A stretch of DNA of 64,000 nt, taken from Burkholderiales bacterium (GTDB lineage: Bacteria > Pseudomonadota > Gammaproteobacteria > Burkholderiales > Usitatibacteraceae). This document shows, piece by piece, positions 49,964 through 59,483 of the stretch. The stretch lies in the NCBI GenBank assembly GCA_025359985.1, contig JANYDB010000086.1, positions 1 through 64,000 on the forward strand, in the 5' to 3' direction. Both the position numbers and the translations under genes were made by a program. The stretch's first letter is position 1. Each line of letters begins with the position of its first letter. The notes under the pieces are model-generated. The model made no database searches, was not told the DNA's origin, and was given only the letters and a program-made list of their open reading frames with translations.

Positions 49964-50831
49964 ACGCAACTGATTTGGTTGAGAAGCCTTCCAAACATAC
50001 GGGCGGGTTCATCGCGGTTATTGAAACGGACTGCAAACTCGTTGACGTAGGCTTGCAAGCGATTTGGTGACACGGCGCAATGGGTAGATGACAGGCCGCG
50101 CTTCACGTGGCTCCAAAAGCCCTCAATGCTGTTTGTGTGATTGGTGCCGATAGCCCACTGTTTGATTTCGTGGTTCACGCTTACGTGGTTGTATCCGAGT
50201 TTGCCGAGTGTCCTGTAGCTGCGCAGGCTGGCTGTGTTGACGGTAGAGCCAAGCGCCACGTTCTGTTGAATGCGGGGAACCAGCCTTGCGCGTGAGGCGC
50301 GGGGAATTACTTCGCCACGGAAAGCACCACCACGTTGAATCATGCCCATGACAACAGTCTTGTTGCTGATGTGGTTTTCTTGTCGTGCTTTTGATAGCCG
50401 CCGATGTAAGTTTCATCAACTTCAACATGGCCGGACAATTGTTTTGTCTTGGCGGCTTCGAGCCTTGTTGCCATGAGTTCACGCAATTGATGCCCCATGC
50501 GAAACGCGCATTTGTAAGTGATGCCAAGTTGACCTTGCAATTCTTTAGCGGATACGCCATTGCGCGTTGCCGTCAACAAGTACATGGCGTGAAACCAGAG
50601 CTTGAGTTTTGTACGGGATTTTTCAAACACGGCTCCCGCGCAGGGATAAACATGGCATCCCTCTTGGCAGGCGAAAGCCCTGCGACCTTCGATCTTCGTC
50701 ATCTTAGAAACGACGCCACAGGACGGGCAGCAATCAATCTCGCCGTATTTCCTTTTGAAGATCGCCAGCAAGCAAGCGTCGTCATCGGCCTATTGGGCTT
50801 GGAACTGCTTGAAAGTGTATTTTTCGGCCAT
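49960..50831 (-). pseudogene. IS1595 (ISXO2-like) transposase, inactivated
   Basis: The gene starts at the ATG at 50831 (MAEKYTFKQFQAQ) and meets a TAG at codon 14. The frame then continues with LLAIFKRKYGEIDCCPSCG, the zinc-ribbon, and HVEVDETYIGGYQKHD, the first DDE segment. A one-base deletion near 50382 shifts the frame to TVVMGMIQRGGAFRGEV and the end: TNHTNSIEGFWSHVKRGL with the last catalytic glutamate. So one nonsense mutation and one frameshift separate it from a working ISXO2-like enzyme. Terminal repeats were not found with confidence. Confidence 0.88.
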
Positions 50832-50872
50832 GCTTGTCTCCCTGAATCTGATACCATCTTATCAAATTTTGA

Positions 50873-50909
50873 TTGACAATAAACAGTTTTTTTGATAGTC
50901 TATCAAAAA
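50873..50909 (+). promoter_or_regulatory. Promoter with 21-bp palindromic operator for the HTH-RhuM gene
   Basis: TTGACA at 50873-50878 and TAGTCT at 50896-50901, 17 bases apart, form a sigma-70 type promoter. A perfect palindrome with arms TTTTTGATAG and CTATCAAAAA around a central T spans 50889-50909 and covers the -10 element. A related, imperfect site (ATCAAATTTTGAT) lies at 50861-50873. The HTH domain of the downstream protein is the likely ligand. Confidence 0.65.
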
Positions 50910-50926
50910 TAAACTGGGAGAAGAGC

Positions 50927-52228
50927 ATGAGAGCAACGGCAATTATCGAGCGATTTGGCGGCCAATCTGCGCTGGCAAGGCTCATAGGCAAAGGACAAAG
51001 CACAGTGGCGTACTGGGCAAAGTCAGGTGTCATCCCTTCCAAATGGGTGCCTACCCTTATCGAGCTAGCAAATGATAGAAACTTAAATTTGTCAGCTAGC
51101 GATTTTTTTGATGGCCCGAAGGGGCCAAAGCCAATAGTTATTGAAGCCACAGCCTCGGCGCAAGGCGCTTCTACGGCTGAGTTTGCTAGCGAGACGCCTG
51201 CCACTAGCCAATTCTTGTTTTACGCTGCTGCCAATGGCCCTATGAAAGTTCAGGTGCTCGTTAGGAGCGATACGGTCTGGACTACGCAACGCGGCATGGC
51301 TGATATTTTCGGAGTTGATGTTTCAACTATCAATTATCATTTGAAAAATATCTATAAAGACAATGAGTTAGATGAGGCAACTATTGGAAGATTTCCAATA
51401 GTTCAACAAGAAGGTGATAGAACTGTCCAAAGATCGGCAGTGGAATTTTACGACCTAGACGCGATTATTTCCGTTGGTTACCGGGTCAACTCGCACCAAG
51501 CAACTCAATTCCGCAGATGGGCAACCACGATTTTGCGGGAGTACCTTATCAAGGGATTCGCCTTAGATGACGCCCGTCTAAAGCAGGGCGGCAAGCTGTT
51601 TGATCGAGACTACTTTGACGAGTTGCTTGATCGAATCAGAGCGATTCGGGCGTCTGAAAAACAGTTCTATAAAAAGATAACCGACCTCTATTCGCAATGC
51701 AGTGTTGACTATGACCCGCACGCGCCAATCACACATCATTTTTATGCCCATGTTCAGGACAAGTTGCACTTCGCGGTGCACGGACATACGTCATCGGAGT
51801 TGATTAAGCTGCGCGCGAATGCATCATTGCCCAATATGGGTCTGCAAACATTCGAAGGGGAGCGCGTAACGAAAGCGGATACCAAGGTTGGAAAGAACTA
51901 CCTGAATTACCAAGAGTCTGGCGATCTGAATCGCTTGGTTACTATGTACTTAGACTTTGCTGAAAACCTTGTTCGCCGAAATCGCGCTAGCGGGACACCA
52001 ATGCGAATGCAAGACTGGGTAGAAAAGTTAGACAGCTTTTTGGTATTCAACGGCTTCACTGTTTTATCAACCTATGGTTCGATTAAACGCGACAAAGCAG
52101 AGCAACATGCTTTGGCTGAATACGAGAAATATCGTCTTTCGCGGCTAGACGAGCGCAGTTCCGACTTTGAGAAAATATCGGAAACAATAAGAACAGACCG
52201 GAAACTCCCAGCCGAGCCAACTCCTTAA
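50927..52228 (+). CDS. HTH-RhuM fusion protein
   Basis: 433 residues. Residues ~1-60 form a Cro/YdaS-like helix-turn-helix (RFGGQSALARLIGKGQSTVA, then YWAKSGVIPSKW). From ~95 on it is a RhuM-type protein: RSDTVWTTQRGMADIFGVDV, STINYHLKNI, ISVGYRVNSHQATQFRRWAT, and later THHFYAHVQDKLHFAVHG. RhuM was named in a Salmonella pathogenicity island; its biochemical role is not known. GGGAGAAG is six bases before the ATG at 50927; an in-frame extension to 50873 would start inside the promoter. The fusion of a repressor head to RhuM suggests autoregulation. A terminator follows at 52231. Confidence 0.85.
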   Translation: MRATAIIERFGGQSALARLIGKGQSTVAYWAKSGVIPSKWVPTLIELANDRNLNLSASDFFDGPKGPKPIVIEATASAQGASTAEFASETPATSQFLFYAAANGPMKVQVLVRSDTVWTTQRGMADIFGVDVSTINYHLKNIYKDNELDEATIGRFPIVQQEGDRTVQRSAVEFYDLDAIISVGYRVNSHQATQFRRWATTILREYLIKGFALDDARLKQGGKLFDRDYFDELLDRIRAIRASEKQFYKKITDLYSQCSVDYDPHAPITHHFYAHVQDKLHFAVHGHTSSELIKLRANASLPNMGLQTFEGERVTKADTKVGKNYLNYQESGDLNRLVTMYLDFAENLVRRNRASGTPMRMQDWVEKLDSFLVFNGFTVLSTYGSIKRDKAEQHALAEYEKYRLSRLDERSSDFEKISETIRTDRKLPAEPTP

Positions 52229-52230
52229 AC

Positions 52231-52260
52231 AAAAGCCGCTTAACCAGCGGCTTTTTTATT
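52231..52260 (+). terminator. Intrinsic terminator after the HTH-RhuM gene
   Basis: AAAAGCCGCT, loop TAACC, AGCGGCTTTTTTA gives a strong stem with a T-run. Confidence 0.85.
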
Positions 52261-52278
52261 GCATGCTAGACTTGAGGC

Positions 52279-52428
52279 ATGAAGAAATTCATTAGACAGG
52301 TTCGCATCGCACTCTCTTGGGCGGTATTTATTACTACAGGTATAGGCGTTATCGTTGGCCCATGGTGGAGCGCGGTTCGTGTTCTTGCTTTGGGAGGCGC
52401 GTTATTGTTTGTGCTTGAACCCGGCTAA
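52279..52428 (+). CDS. Small membrane protein, 49 residues
   Basis: MKKFIRQVRIALSWAVFITT begins a basic N-terminus and a first hydrophobic helix; a GPWW turn and a second helix (RVLALGGALLFVLEPG) follow. The positive start and two-helix form are typical of small inner-membrane proteins. It lies 50 bases after a terminator, so it needs its own promoter. No family recognised. Confidence 0.5.
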   Translation: MKKFIRQVRIALSWAVFITTGIGVIVGPWWSAVRVLALGGALLFVLEPG

Positions 52429-52564
52429 CGACTGATTTAGCCGTACTTGTCGTCAGGGGATACATGCCCATTTTTGCTTCAAACGCCGCGCTGAATGGAC
52501 TTCTTCATTTGCAGATTATGTAAGCGCTTTCATTCAGTATTTTCCGCAGTGCTTTTTTCAGCGA

Positions 52565-55030
52565 TTAAAACCGTTTCCAGAACCGCGCAAAATACGCCGC
52601 GCCATTAAGTCCGAACTGCACGCTGTCGTAAATAAATCCGTTATCGGTTTCGTTCGGGTCTTGTTTGCTGGGCTTGACGTTGAAAATATTATTGCCGCCA
52701 ATCGTGATTTTGGTGTTTTTGTCGAAGCTGTAAGTGAGGCTCAAATCAGCCGAGGTTTTGGGCGCGTAGTGGGCGTTGGGTACACCGGCTGCCGTGCCCG
52801 AAAATGTGCCCAGGGTTTGTTCGCCGAAATGAATAATTTTGAAATCACCTGAGACTGGTCCGGTCGTGTATTCAAAACCCAGCGTCGCTTTGCTGCGCGG
52901 GCCACCCTGCTCAATAAACAGGCGCTCACGCTCGGATAGCAGCACATCTTCAAAGCCGCGCAATGATGGTGGTGCCTTGATGCCGGTGACATCGGTTTTG
53001 CTGTAGTTATAGGCAAGGAAGGTAGAAAGTCGGCCGGGACCAACATCCGCTTTATGCGCCACCGTAAGATCAACGCCCTGAGTGCGGGTATTAACCGAGT
53101 TCACAAAAAACTGCGCCTGACCCACACCCAATGCGGCCAGAGTGGCACCCAGTGCGGGGAAATTGTCGGCATCAAAACGGCCTGACAGCACGATGCGATC
53201 ATCAATATTAATGCGATATAAATCGGCGGTAATGGCGATGACCGGGGTTGGGCTCCAGGTAAAACCAAGCGTATAGTTCTTCGATTTTTCTTCCTTCAGT
53301 TTGGGGATGCCCGCCGCATTGGCAATGAGGCCGCCGTTGGGCGCAAGCACTACATCCTGTGGTTTACCGCTGATGAAATCAGTGAAAGTGGACGAGAAAT
53401 AAACCTGCTGAAGTGACGGCGCACGAAAGCCGGTGCTGGCCGATGAACGCAATAAAAATTGCTCGCCGATTTTGTAGGAGCCTGCCAATTTTCCCGTAAC
53501 GGTTGAGCCGAAGTCACTGAATTTTTCAGCGCGCAAGGCCGTTTGAATTTTAAATAATTTGCTGATGTCGGTTTCTATATCAACATAAGCGGCAACGCTG
53601 TTGCGATTGCGGTCAGTGGCATCGCCTGGCTGGAAACCCGGAAAGCCTTGGCTGCCTGCGTTGCCGCCGCTGCCTACACCATCCGCATCAACATACGAGC
53701 CGCGCTCACCGGCCGAAATTTTATAATTCTCCCGCCGATATTCCGCGCCAAAAGCGATATTCATTCCATTCGCAATCCCGCTATAGCAGCGACTGAAATC
53801 GAGGTTGGTGGTGAGCTGGCCGAATGAAAAACCACCGGCATCGAACGCGCTAGGGCTAAGGCCGCGCCCACCCGCTAATAAATCGCGATTCGCAATCGAA
53901 GCATTCAGGGTATGGCTGATGTTGTAATCCAGACGGTTATAGCCGTAGGTCTGGGAAAGGTCGGCATTCCATTCGCCTAACTGGCCACGATGCCCGACGG
54001 TAAGGTAGCGATCCGTAATATCGCCGTTGATGAAGGGCACAAAACCGTTCGGATATTGCGCGGCTGAATTGCGTGACGGAATATCATCTGAACCCAAACC
54101 ACCACGTGCAAAGGCGGCAGATGAGGCATCGCGTGTTTGCGTGCCGAGCGTGAAATAATATTTGCCGACCGCGCTGGACGGTACTTCGCCGTTGATATAA
54201 ACCGTGGCATTTTTTGCTTTGGTGTCGCCGATAATGCGCGGGTTGCCAGCTTCGGCACGATTGGAGCGGCCGCGATCCACATATTCAGCGGTAACACCGA
54301 CGACGCCTTTTTCGCCTACCTGAAAGCCGCAGTAACCGGAGGCTAAATAATTTTTGCCATCACCGGCTGAATACTGGCTATAACCTGCTACTGCTTCGCA
54401 GCCCAGGCGTTTTTTTAGGCTGATATCAATCACGCCTGCAATCGCGTCGGACCCGTATTGTGCCGCAGCGCCATCGCGCAGCACCTGCACGTTTTCAATC
54501 GCCAACAACGGAATCGCATTCATGTCAGTGCCCGTGTTGCCGCGATTGCGTGCGCCGAATAAATTCACCAACGCGGTGGTGTGGCGACGTTTGCCGTTGA
54601 CCAATACCAGAGTTTGATCAGACCCCAGACCGCGCAAGGCGGCGGAATCAATCAAGTCCGCACCGTCAGCACCGGTTTGACGGGTGGAGTTGAAAGACGG
54701 TGAAATAGATTGCAGGGTTTGCGCAAGATCAAATTGCCCGCCCTGCTCGCTGATTTTAGCCATCGGAATAAAATCGACTGGCACGGTGGTATCAGTGGAC
54801 GAAGCATTAGCGCGGCGCGAGCCTACGATGGTGACAGTCTCAATGGAGGCGGGCTCGTCTTTTTTCTTTTCTGGCGTGACCGAAGAGGGTGTCTGAACTT
54901 GGGCCTGTGCGGGCGGTGAAGAAATTATCGTCGCGGTGATAATCATCAGCAGCATCAAGCAAATGATCAAGAAATCTGCAAGGATTGCGGAGGGACTGAC
55001 TAATAAGATTGCGCTACGAAAAATTTTCAT
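52565..55030 (-). CDS. TonB-dependent receptor
   Basis: 821 residues. A long hydrophobic leader ends near AQAQVQ (~45). The plug domain (~60-200) has VTIVGSRRANASSTDTTVPV, LRGLGSDQTLVLVNGKRRH and VQVLRDGAAAQYGSDAIAGV; the rest is a 22-strand barrel ending in phenylalanine (FARFWKRF), as outer-membrane proteins do. A NNIFNVKP turn near the end is typical. The substrate is unknown. The island with tonB and exbBD in the same window makes it part of an active uptake route. Confidence 0.92.
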   Translation of the reverse strand: MKIFRSAILLVSPSAILADFLIICLMLLMIITATIISSPPAQAQVQTPSSVTPEKKKDEPASIETVTIVGSRRANASSTDTTVPVDFIPMAKISEQGGQFDLAQTLQSISPSFNSTRQTGADGADLIDSAALRGLGSDQTLVLVNGKRRHTTALVNLFGARNRGNTGTDMNAIPLLAIENVQVLRDGAAAQYGSDAIAGVIDISLKKRLGCEAVAGYSQYSAGDGKNYLASGYCGFQVGEKGVVGVTAEYVDRGRSNRAEAGNPRIIGDTKAKNATVYINGEVPSSAVGKYYFTLGTQTRDASSAAFARGGLGSDDIPSRNSAAQYPNGFVPFINGDITDRYLTVGHRGQLGEWNADLSQTYGYNRLDYNISHTLNASIANRDLLAGGRGLSPSAFDAGGFSFGQLTTNLDFSRCYSGIANGMNIAFGAEYRRENYKISAGERGSYVDADGVGSGGNAGSQGFPGFQPGDATDRNRNSVAAYVDIETDISKLFKIQTALRAEKFSDFGSTVTGKLAGSYKIGEQFLLRSSASTGFRAPSLQQVYFSSTFTDFISGKPQDVVLAPNGGLIANAAGIPKLKEEKSKNYTLGFTWSPTPVIAITADLYRINIDDRIVLSGRFDADNFPALGATLAALGVGQAQFFVNSVNTRTQGVDLTVAHKADVGPGRLSTFLAYNYSKTDVTGIKAPPSLRGFEDVLLSERERLFIEQGGPRSKATLGFEYTTGPVSGDFKIIHFGEQTLGTFSGTAAGVPNAHYAPKTSADLSLTYSFDKNTKITIGGNNIFNVKPSKQDPNETDNGFIYDSVQFGLNGAAYFARFWKRF

Positions 55031-55109
55031 ATGTTGCCCTTTGAGGAAAAATTTGGTGATAGATATTTTTAGTTTATTGCAACCTAATCAACATTATGGC
55101 TTTACAGAG

Positions 55110-57215
55110 TCAAGACTTTATCAAACCGCTATTTTTTATTTTTTCGGTAAGACTGGCCACGACGAGCTCCAATGCATTAATGCGCTTATTGCGATCCTGA
55201 ATAATCTTTTTCAGCTCGGCTTCAGATGCGGTCAGTCGCTGTAATTCGTGCTGGGCTTTTGCTGAGTCTGTGGTGGTCATTGCACCCGTATTCGTATTGA
55301 TAACGGACGATGCCAAGGCCATAATCTCTACCGTCGCTGCAGGCGTGGTATCAATGTCCGGCTTTTTGGTTTGCGCGCGCGGCACGGCCAATGTGTTTTT
55401 TTCGGTAGCGCGTTTGGTGCGGGTTTTTTGCACGGCAAGCGGTTGTTCAGCCAAGCCAAATCGGATCAATGTTGGCAACAGCAATGTGCGCGGATTAGCT
55501 GACCCCTGTTGCAGCGCACTCACATACAATCCCAACGCGGTTAATCCTTCTACCGCCGCAATAGCTTCAGCAGTTTCGGCTACGTTAATAGTGCTGCGGT
55601 CGGCTGCTGGAGCGGCGGCAACCGCTTTAGCCAGAGCTATCACATGCGTTGACAATAGTTTGCTTAATGAGGCAGCTTCGTCCAGATCAAGCATGGCCAA
55701 CGCGCCATGTACCTGCTTTAACAGTGGCTCGATCAAAGTTAACGTGAGGCCTTTGGTGGTATCCCTAAAATAATCATCAAGCACACCTTCAATTGTGGTG
55801 AGATTGATTTGCACTTCGCGGCCAACCTGGAATATCAATAAATGGGTTTGCGCACGCAAGGTCATGGTGTCCGCAAATTGGCTGGCGGGTTTTTCGAGCA
55901 TCTGCAAATCGGCACCGGTCATCGCGGTTCGTAACAGCTTGCAAATGGTTGCAGCCTGCTGTGCGAATTCAGCCGTCAGGCGAAAATAATCTTCAAGTGA
56001 TAATTCCACAAACAATATGGCGGTCGCGATTTCGAGGGCTTGGGTTTGGCTAGGCAGTTTGTCTGTCTTGCCGAGATGCCTGCCGACAGCGCTCAATATT
56101 TGCAATAACTGCACCAGATCGCGGTTAGACAGTTGTTCACCGTTGAGTGCGATGGATTCAGCCTGTTTTGTAAATGGCTCCAGCGCAGCACGATTGCCAT
56201 TGGTGAGCGCCAGAAAGGTTTCTTTTTGTGCGCGCACCTGGTCTCGCAGCGTGTTGATGAGCTCAGTAGTGCGAGCGTTGTTATCAGCGGTGATCTCGGG
56301 CAGCCACAATAAATCATCAAGGTTGTATATATCGCGCACTTGGCGAATATGCTCGTTGCGTGCCCCTGATTTGCCCACCACATAAAGCACATCTCTAAAC
56401 AGTTGTTCCGGCGCATCGCGCGGACCATCGATCAGTAACTTGATTTGCTGGTCGATTTTGCCAAATAGCTGCACCGCCAACGCGCCCGCGCTTGAAGGCT
56501 CAATCGCCACTGCATCAAAAAATCCCATGGCGGCAAACCAGAAAGAGCGTGACGGCGAGCTGGCCTTGAGTGCTTCAATTAGCGCAGCAGCACGGCGCAT
56601 TTCACGCACTCCATTGACCAGGTCTTTTTCGCGCAGCAGCTTTAACAGGCCCCACTGAAAAATCGCCCGCGCTTGCCTGATCGCGTCAACAAATATGGTG
56701 TTCGGCGGCGGCAGATCTGCAGGGTCAGGTGCCGGCGTAGGCAGCATGAGATCGGGAAAAAATAAATCGCTGTCAGCCGCATCCTGCGCGCCGCGCAACG
56801 TATTCAGCAGAGCGTAGCACTTCGCCAGTTTGAGTGGTCGATCCGGCTGGCCGCCAATCAGCTCATCCAAATACTTGGTGAGTATGTCCATCGCGCTTTT
56901 AGCGGCAGTTATTTTTTGCGCAAGCTCGGTAGACAGTTCAGCGCTTATTGAGCCGACCAATTTTTCCAATTCCAGGCTGGTTCGTGCAGCGGCAGCCAAG
57001 CCAACCATTGACAGTGCGCCCGTCACTTGATGCAGCTGGGAGAGCGCGCGTTCGAGAGCCGCCGCGTCTGCGGGTTCCACCCGAACCTTATCCAGCGCGA
57101 CCCTCGCCTCTATCAATGAATGCCCGATCTCCGCTCGAATCGAAGACAGTGGCCCGCTATCAAATGCGGTGGCTGTGATGGCCGTGGCGGCGGTGGCGTC
57201 TGTGACGGTTGGCAT
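55110..57215 (-). CDS. ChpA/PilL-like N-terminal (Hpt-rich) protein without kinase domain
   Basis: 701 residues, almost entirely helical. The start GPLSSIRAEIGHSLIEARVA and LHQVTGALSMVGL (His62) resemble the N-terminal Hpt-like modules of ChpA/PilL pilus-chemotaxis kinases. A second module, LLKQVHGALAMLDLDEA, has His503. The C-terminus is a proline/lysine-rich linker and a coiled coil (ELKKIIQDRNKRINALEL). There is no CheA kinase, CheW or receiver domain. No pil genes are adjacent. It may be a phospho-relay or scaffold partner. The family link rests on pattern memory only. Confidence 0.6.
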   Translation of the reverse strand: MPTVTDATAATAITATAFDSGPLSSIRAEIGHSLIEARVALDKVRVEPADAAALERALSQLHQVTGALSMVGLAAAARTSLELEKLVGSISAELSTELAQKITAAKSAMDILTKYLDELIGGQPDRPLKLAKCYALLNTLRGAQDAADSDLFFPDLMLPTPAPDPADLPPPNTIFVDAIRQARAIFQWGLLKLLREKDLVNGVREMRRAAALIEALKASSPSRSFWFAAMGFFDAVAIEPSSAGALAVQLFGKIDQQIKLLIDGPRDAPEQLFRDVLYVVGKSGARNEHIRQVRDIYNLDDLLWLPEITADNNARTTELINTLRDQVRAQKETFLALTNGNRAALEPFTKQAESIALNGEQLSNRDLVQLLQILSAVGRHLGKTDKLPSQTQALEIATAILFVELSLEDYFRLTAEFAQQAATICKLLRTAMTGADLQMLEKPASQFADTMTLRAQTHLLIFQVGREVQINLTTIEGVLDDYFRDTTKGLTLTLIEPLLKQVHGALAMLDLDEAASLSKLLSTHVIALAKAVAAAPAADRSTINVAETAEAIAAVEGLTALGLYVSALQQGSANPRTLLLPTLIRFGLAEQPLAVQKTRTKRATEKNTLAVPRAQTKKPDIDTTPAATVEIMALASSVINTNTGAMTTTDSAKAQHELQRLTASEAELKKIIQDRNKRINALELVVASLTEKIKNSGLIKS

Positions 57216-57398
57216 GCGGTAGGGGGCTTAGTGATAGTAGAGAGTAGATAGCGTACTCAACTGGCTTCGGGAAATAGGCAATATACAATTGAAATGGACT
57301 ACAGGGGATAAATTAAAGACGTACTTGGCGGGTAAAGAAATTAATTTTTATCACAACCTGATTGTCGTTTTGGTTTTTTGGGTCAATTTGTAAAAAAG

Positions 57399-57429
57399 AA
57401 AAGGCATTGACCAGTGGTCAATGCCTTTT
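57399..57429 (-). terminator. Terminator downstream of tRNA-Leu
   Basis: AAAAGGCATTGACCA, one loop base, and its complement give a 15-bp perfect stem. On the minus strand it is followed by TTTTCTTTTTT. It terminates the leftward tRNA transcript. Confidence 0.85.
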
Positions 57430-57433
57430 GTGT

Positions 57434-57518
57434 TGGTACCTCGGGCCGGAATCGAACCGGCACATCTCGCGATACTGGATTTTGAGTCCAGCGCGTCTAC
57501 CAGTTCCGCCACCGAGGC
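57434..57518 (-). tRNA. tRNA-Leu (anticodon CAA)
   Basis: The minus strand gives an 85-nt class II tRNA: acceptor GCCTCGG...CCGAGGT, D arm with GGTAGACGCG, anticodon stem-loop with CTCAAAA (anticodon CAA, codon UUG), a long variable arm, T-loop GGTTCGATTCC, and an encoded ACCA end. All four arms pair. The first base pair is G-U. Confidence 0.96.
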
Positions 57519-57715
57519 ACAGCTTTGATGCCAAGCCGTCTTTGATACCGACAACTTGTAAAAAACTGTGAAAATTATGAAGAACTTTTAAGAGGCAAGA
57601 TTATAGCGTAATCTTCGCGCCAGTTGCCATAAAAATTACTGACAGCCAGCCGTCACGATACTAGTCCTGCGCGGCCACCCATCGCTGACCTCTGGTTTAA
57701 AACCATCCATCACTT

Positions 57716-58822
57716 ATGAAATTATCCGATTTTGATTATTACTTGCCCGCCGAGCTGATTGCGCAGTATCCCGCCGCCGAACGCACCGCCAGCCGCATGC
57801 TGCATGTTGACGGTGTTCACGGTGTGCGCATTGATCGCACCTTTCGCGAGTTACCGCTACTTATCGGCGCTAATGATGTATTGGTGTTCAACAATACCCG
57901 GGTGATCAAAGCCCGCTTGGCCGGGCGCAAGGAAACGGGCGGTCGTGTTGAGGCATTGATTGAGCGCGTGCTGGATAACGATGCAACTGCTGCGTATGCG
58001 CCATCGAACAAGGCGCTCGCGCATATGCGAGCCAGTAAATCACCCAAAGTGGGATCGCGGATTATTTTTGGTGAAGACACCCGGCAAGTCATAGCCACCA
58101 TGGTCAGGCGTGTTGATGACTTGTTTGAGTTGCATTTTGAAAGCGTTGCCGGTGAGAGTTTGAGCGTGTACGAAATTCTTGAGCATTTTGGTACGGTGCC
58201 ACTGCCGCCCTACATTACCCATGACGCCGACCAGGTGGATGAAGCGCGTTATCAGACTGTTTACGCGAAGCATCAAGGCTCAGTCGCTGCACCGACCGCG
58301 GGCCTGCATTTTGATCAGCCGATGTTAACGGCGCTGATGAATCAGGGCATTGCGCTGGCGTATGTAACGCTGCATGTGGGGGCGGGCACTTTTCAGCCCG
58401 TGCGCGATGAAGATATGTCGAAACACATCATGCATAGCGAGCGCTATCAGGTGCCCGCCGAAACGGTTGCCGCCATCGCGCACGCCAAAGCCGCAGGCGG
58501 GCGCGTAATTGCAGTTGGCACCACCAGCATGCGTACGCTTGAGGCAGCGTCTGCCACCGGCGTGTTGCGATCCGGATCGGGTGAAACAAAGATTTTTATC
58601 ACGCCCGGTTATGAGTTCAGAACCGTGGATCGGCTGATCACCAATTTTCATCTGCCCAAATCAACGCTGATGATGCTCGTATCAGCATTTGCCGGGCATC
58701 ACAATATCGTTGAGGCTTATCGCCATGCGGTTGAATCTCGCTATCGATTTTTCAGCTATGGCGATGCGATGCTGCTGGAGCGGGCACCTCAAGGGCAGTT
58801 TAAAGACGATAGTGCAAGGTGA
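57716..58822 (+). CDS. queA: S-adenosylmethionine:tRNA ribosyltransferase-isomerase
   Basis: 368 residues. It makes epoxyqueuosine in tRNA from preQ1 and AdoMet. The start [51 protein letters not shown] and [19 protein letters not shown] are QueA signatures. QueG, which acts next, is at 26101. The tgt gene is outside the window. Confidence 0.97.
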   Translation: MKLSDFDYYLPAELIAQYPAAERTASRMLHVDGVHGVRIDRTFRELPLLIGANDVLVFNNTRVIKARLAGRKETGGRVEALIERVLDNDATAAYAPSNKALAHMRASKSPKVGSRIIFGEDTRQVIATMVRRVDDLFELHFESVAGESLSVYEILEHFGTVPLPPYITHDADQVDEARYQTVYAKHQGSVAAPTAGLHFDQPMLTALMNQGIALAYVTLHVGAGTFQPVRDEDMSKHIMHSERYQVPAETVAAIAHAKAAGGRVIAVGTTSMRTLEAASATGVLRSGSGETKIFITPGYEFRTVDRLITNFHLPKSTLMMLVSAFAGHHNIVEAYRHAVESRYRFFSYGDAMLLERAPQGQFKDDSAR

Positions 58823-58847
58823 CGTAAAGAGTTAACGAGCGCTGCGT

Positions 58848-59483
58848 TCATGAAACCAGATGCACCCGGCTATGCGCAGCTACATGCAGTTTTAAAAATT
58901 CCATTTGATCAGCAAGAATGCGGCGGTTGGCGAGAATTAAAAATTCAGCGCGGTTGGGGATGTAAGGTGCGTACACCAGCTGCATGTTCGCCTCTTCCGG
59001 TAGTCGCGAACCTTTGCGTTCGTTGCACGGCCGGCAGGCCGTAACCACATTCATCCAGGTATCGATGCCGTTGCGGCAATACGGAATGATGTGATCGCGA
59101 GTCAGTTTTGAATGTGAAAAGATGCCCGCGCAATAGCCGCATACATGACGGTCACGGTGGAATAGTTCACGGTTGTTAAGCGGTGGCGTCTGGTTAAAGC
59201 CGCGGATCGCCATGGCTTTACCTTTGATCGCGATGATCGAGGCGGCCGTAACGCTGGACAGCTCGCCTGTGTTGCGACACTTGCCACCGTTGACGGTGAA
59301 GGCTTCGGTGCCGGTTTCCCAGGCGATGCGTTGTTTGGCGTAATACCAGACCGCGTGTTGCCAAGTAATCCAGCGGTGGGGAATGCCGTTTTGATCCAGC
59401 GTGAGTATCAGGGGAAAGCGTTTCGCTTCTGCAGAAAAAATCGAAAAAGCCGGTTCTATAGCCTCATGCTTGCTGCCGATCAT
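58848..59483 (-). CDS. HNH endonuclease family protein
   Basis: 211 residues from the ATG at 59483. The C-terminal half has CGYC, KLTRDHIIPYCRNG with the H-N-H core, and a second pair CRPCNERKGSR, so the zinc and metal sites look complete. The N-terminal part (LTLDQNGIPHRWITWQHAVW) is common to chromosomal McrA-like HNH proteins of proteobacteria. The in-frame extension to 59663 is low in family signal. It converges on queA. A DNA target is unknown. Confidence 0.85.
   Translation of the reverse strand: MIGSKHEAIEPAFSIFSAEAKRFPLILTLDQNGIPHRWITWQHAVWYYAKQRIAWETGTEAFTVNGGKCRNTGELSSVTAASIIAIKGKAMAIRGFNQTPPLNNRELFHRDRHVCGYCAGIFSHSKLTRDHIIPYCRNGIDTWMNVVTACRPCNERKGSRLPEEANMQLVYAPYIPNRAEFLILANRRILADQMEFLKLHVAAHSRVHLVS

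Noticed and set aside
50374-50390. Programmed -1 frameshift in the IS1595 transposase
   Set aside because: The A-rich run lacks a proper slippery heptamer, and a separate nonsense codon at position 14 also disables the gene.
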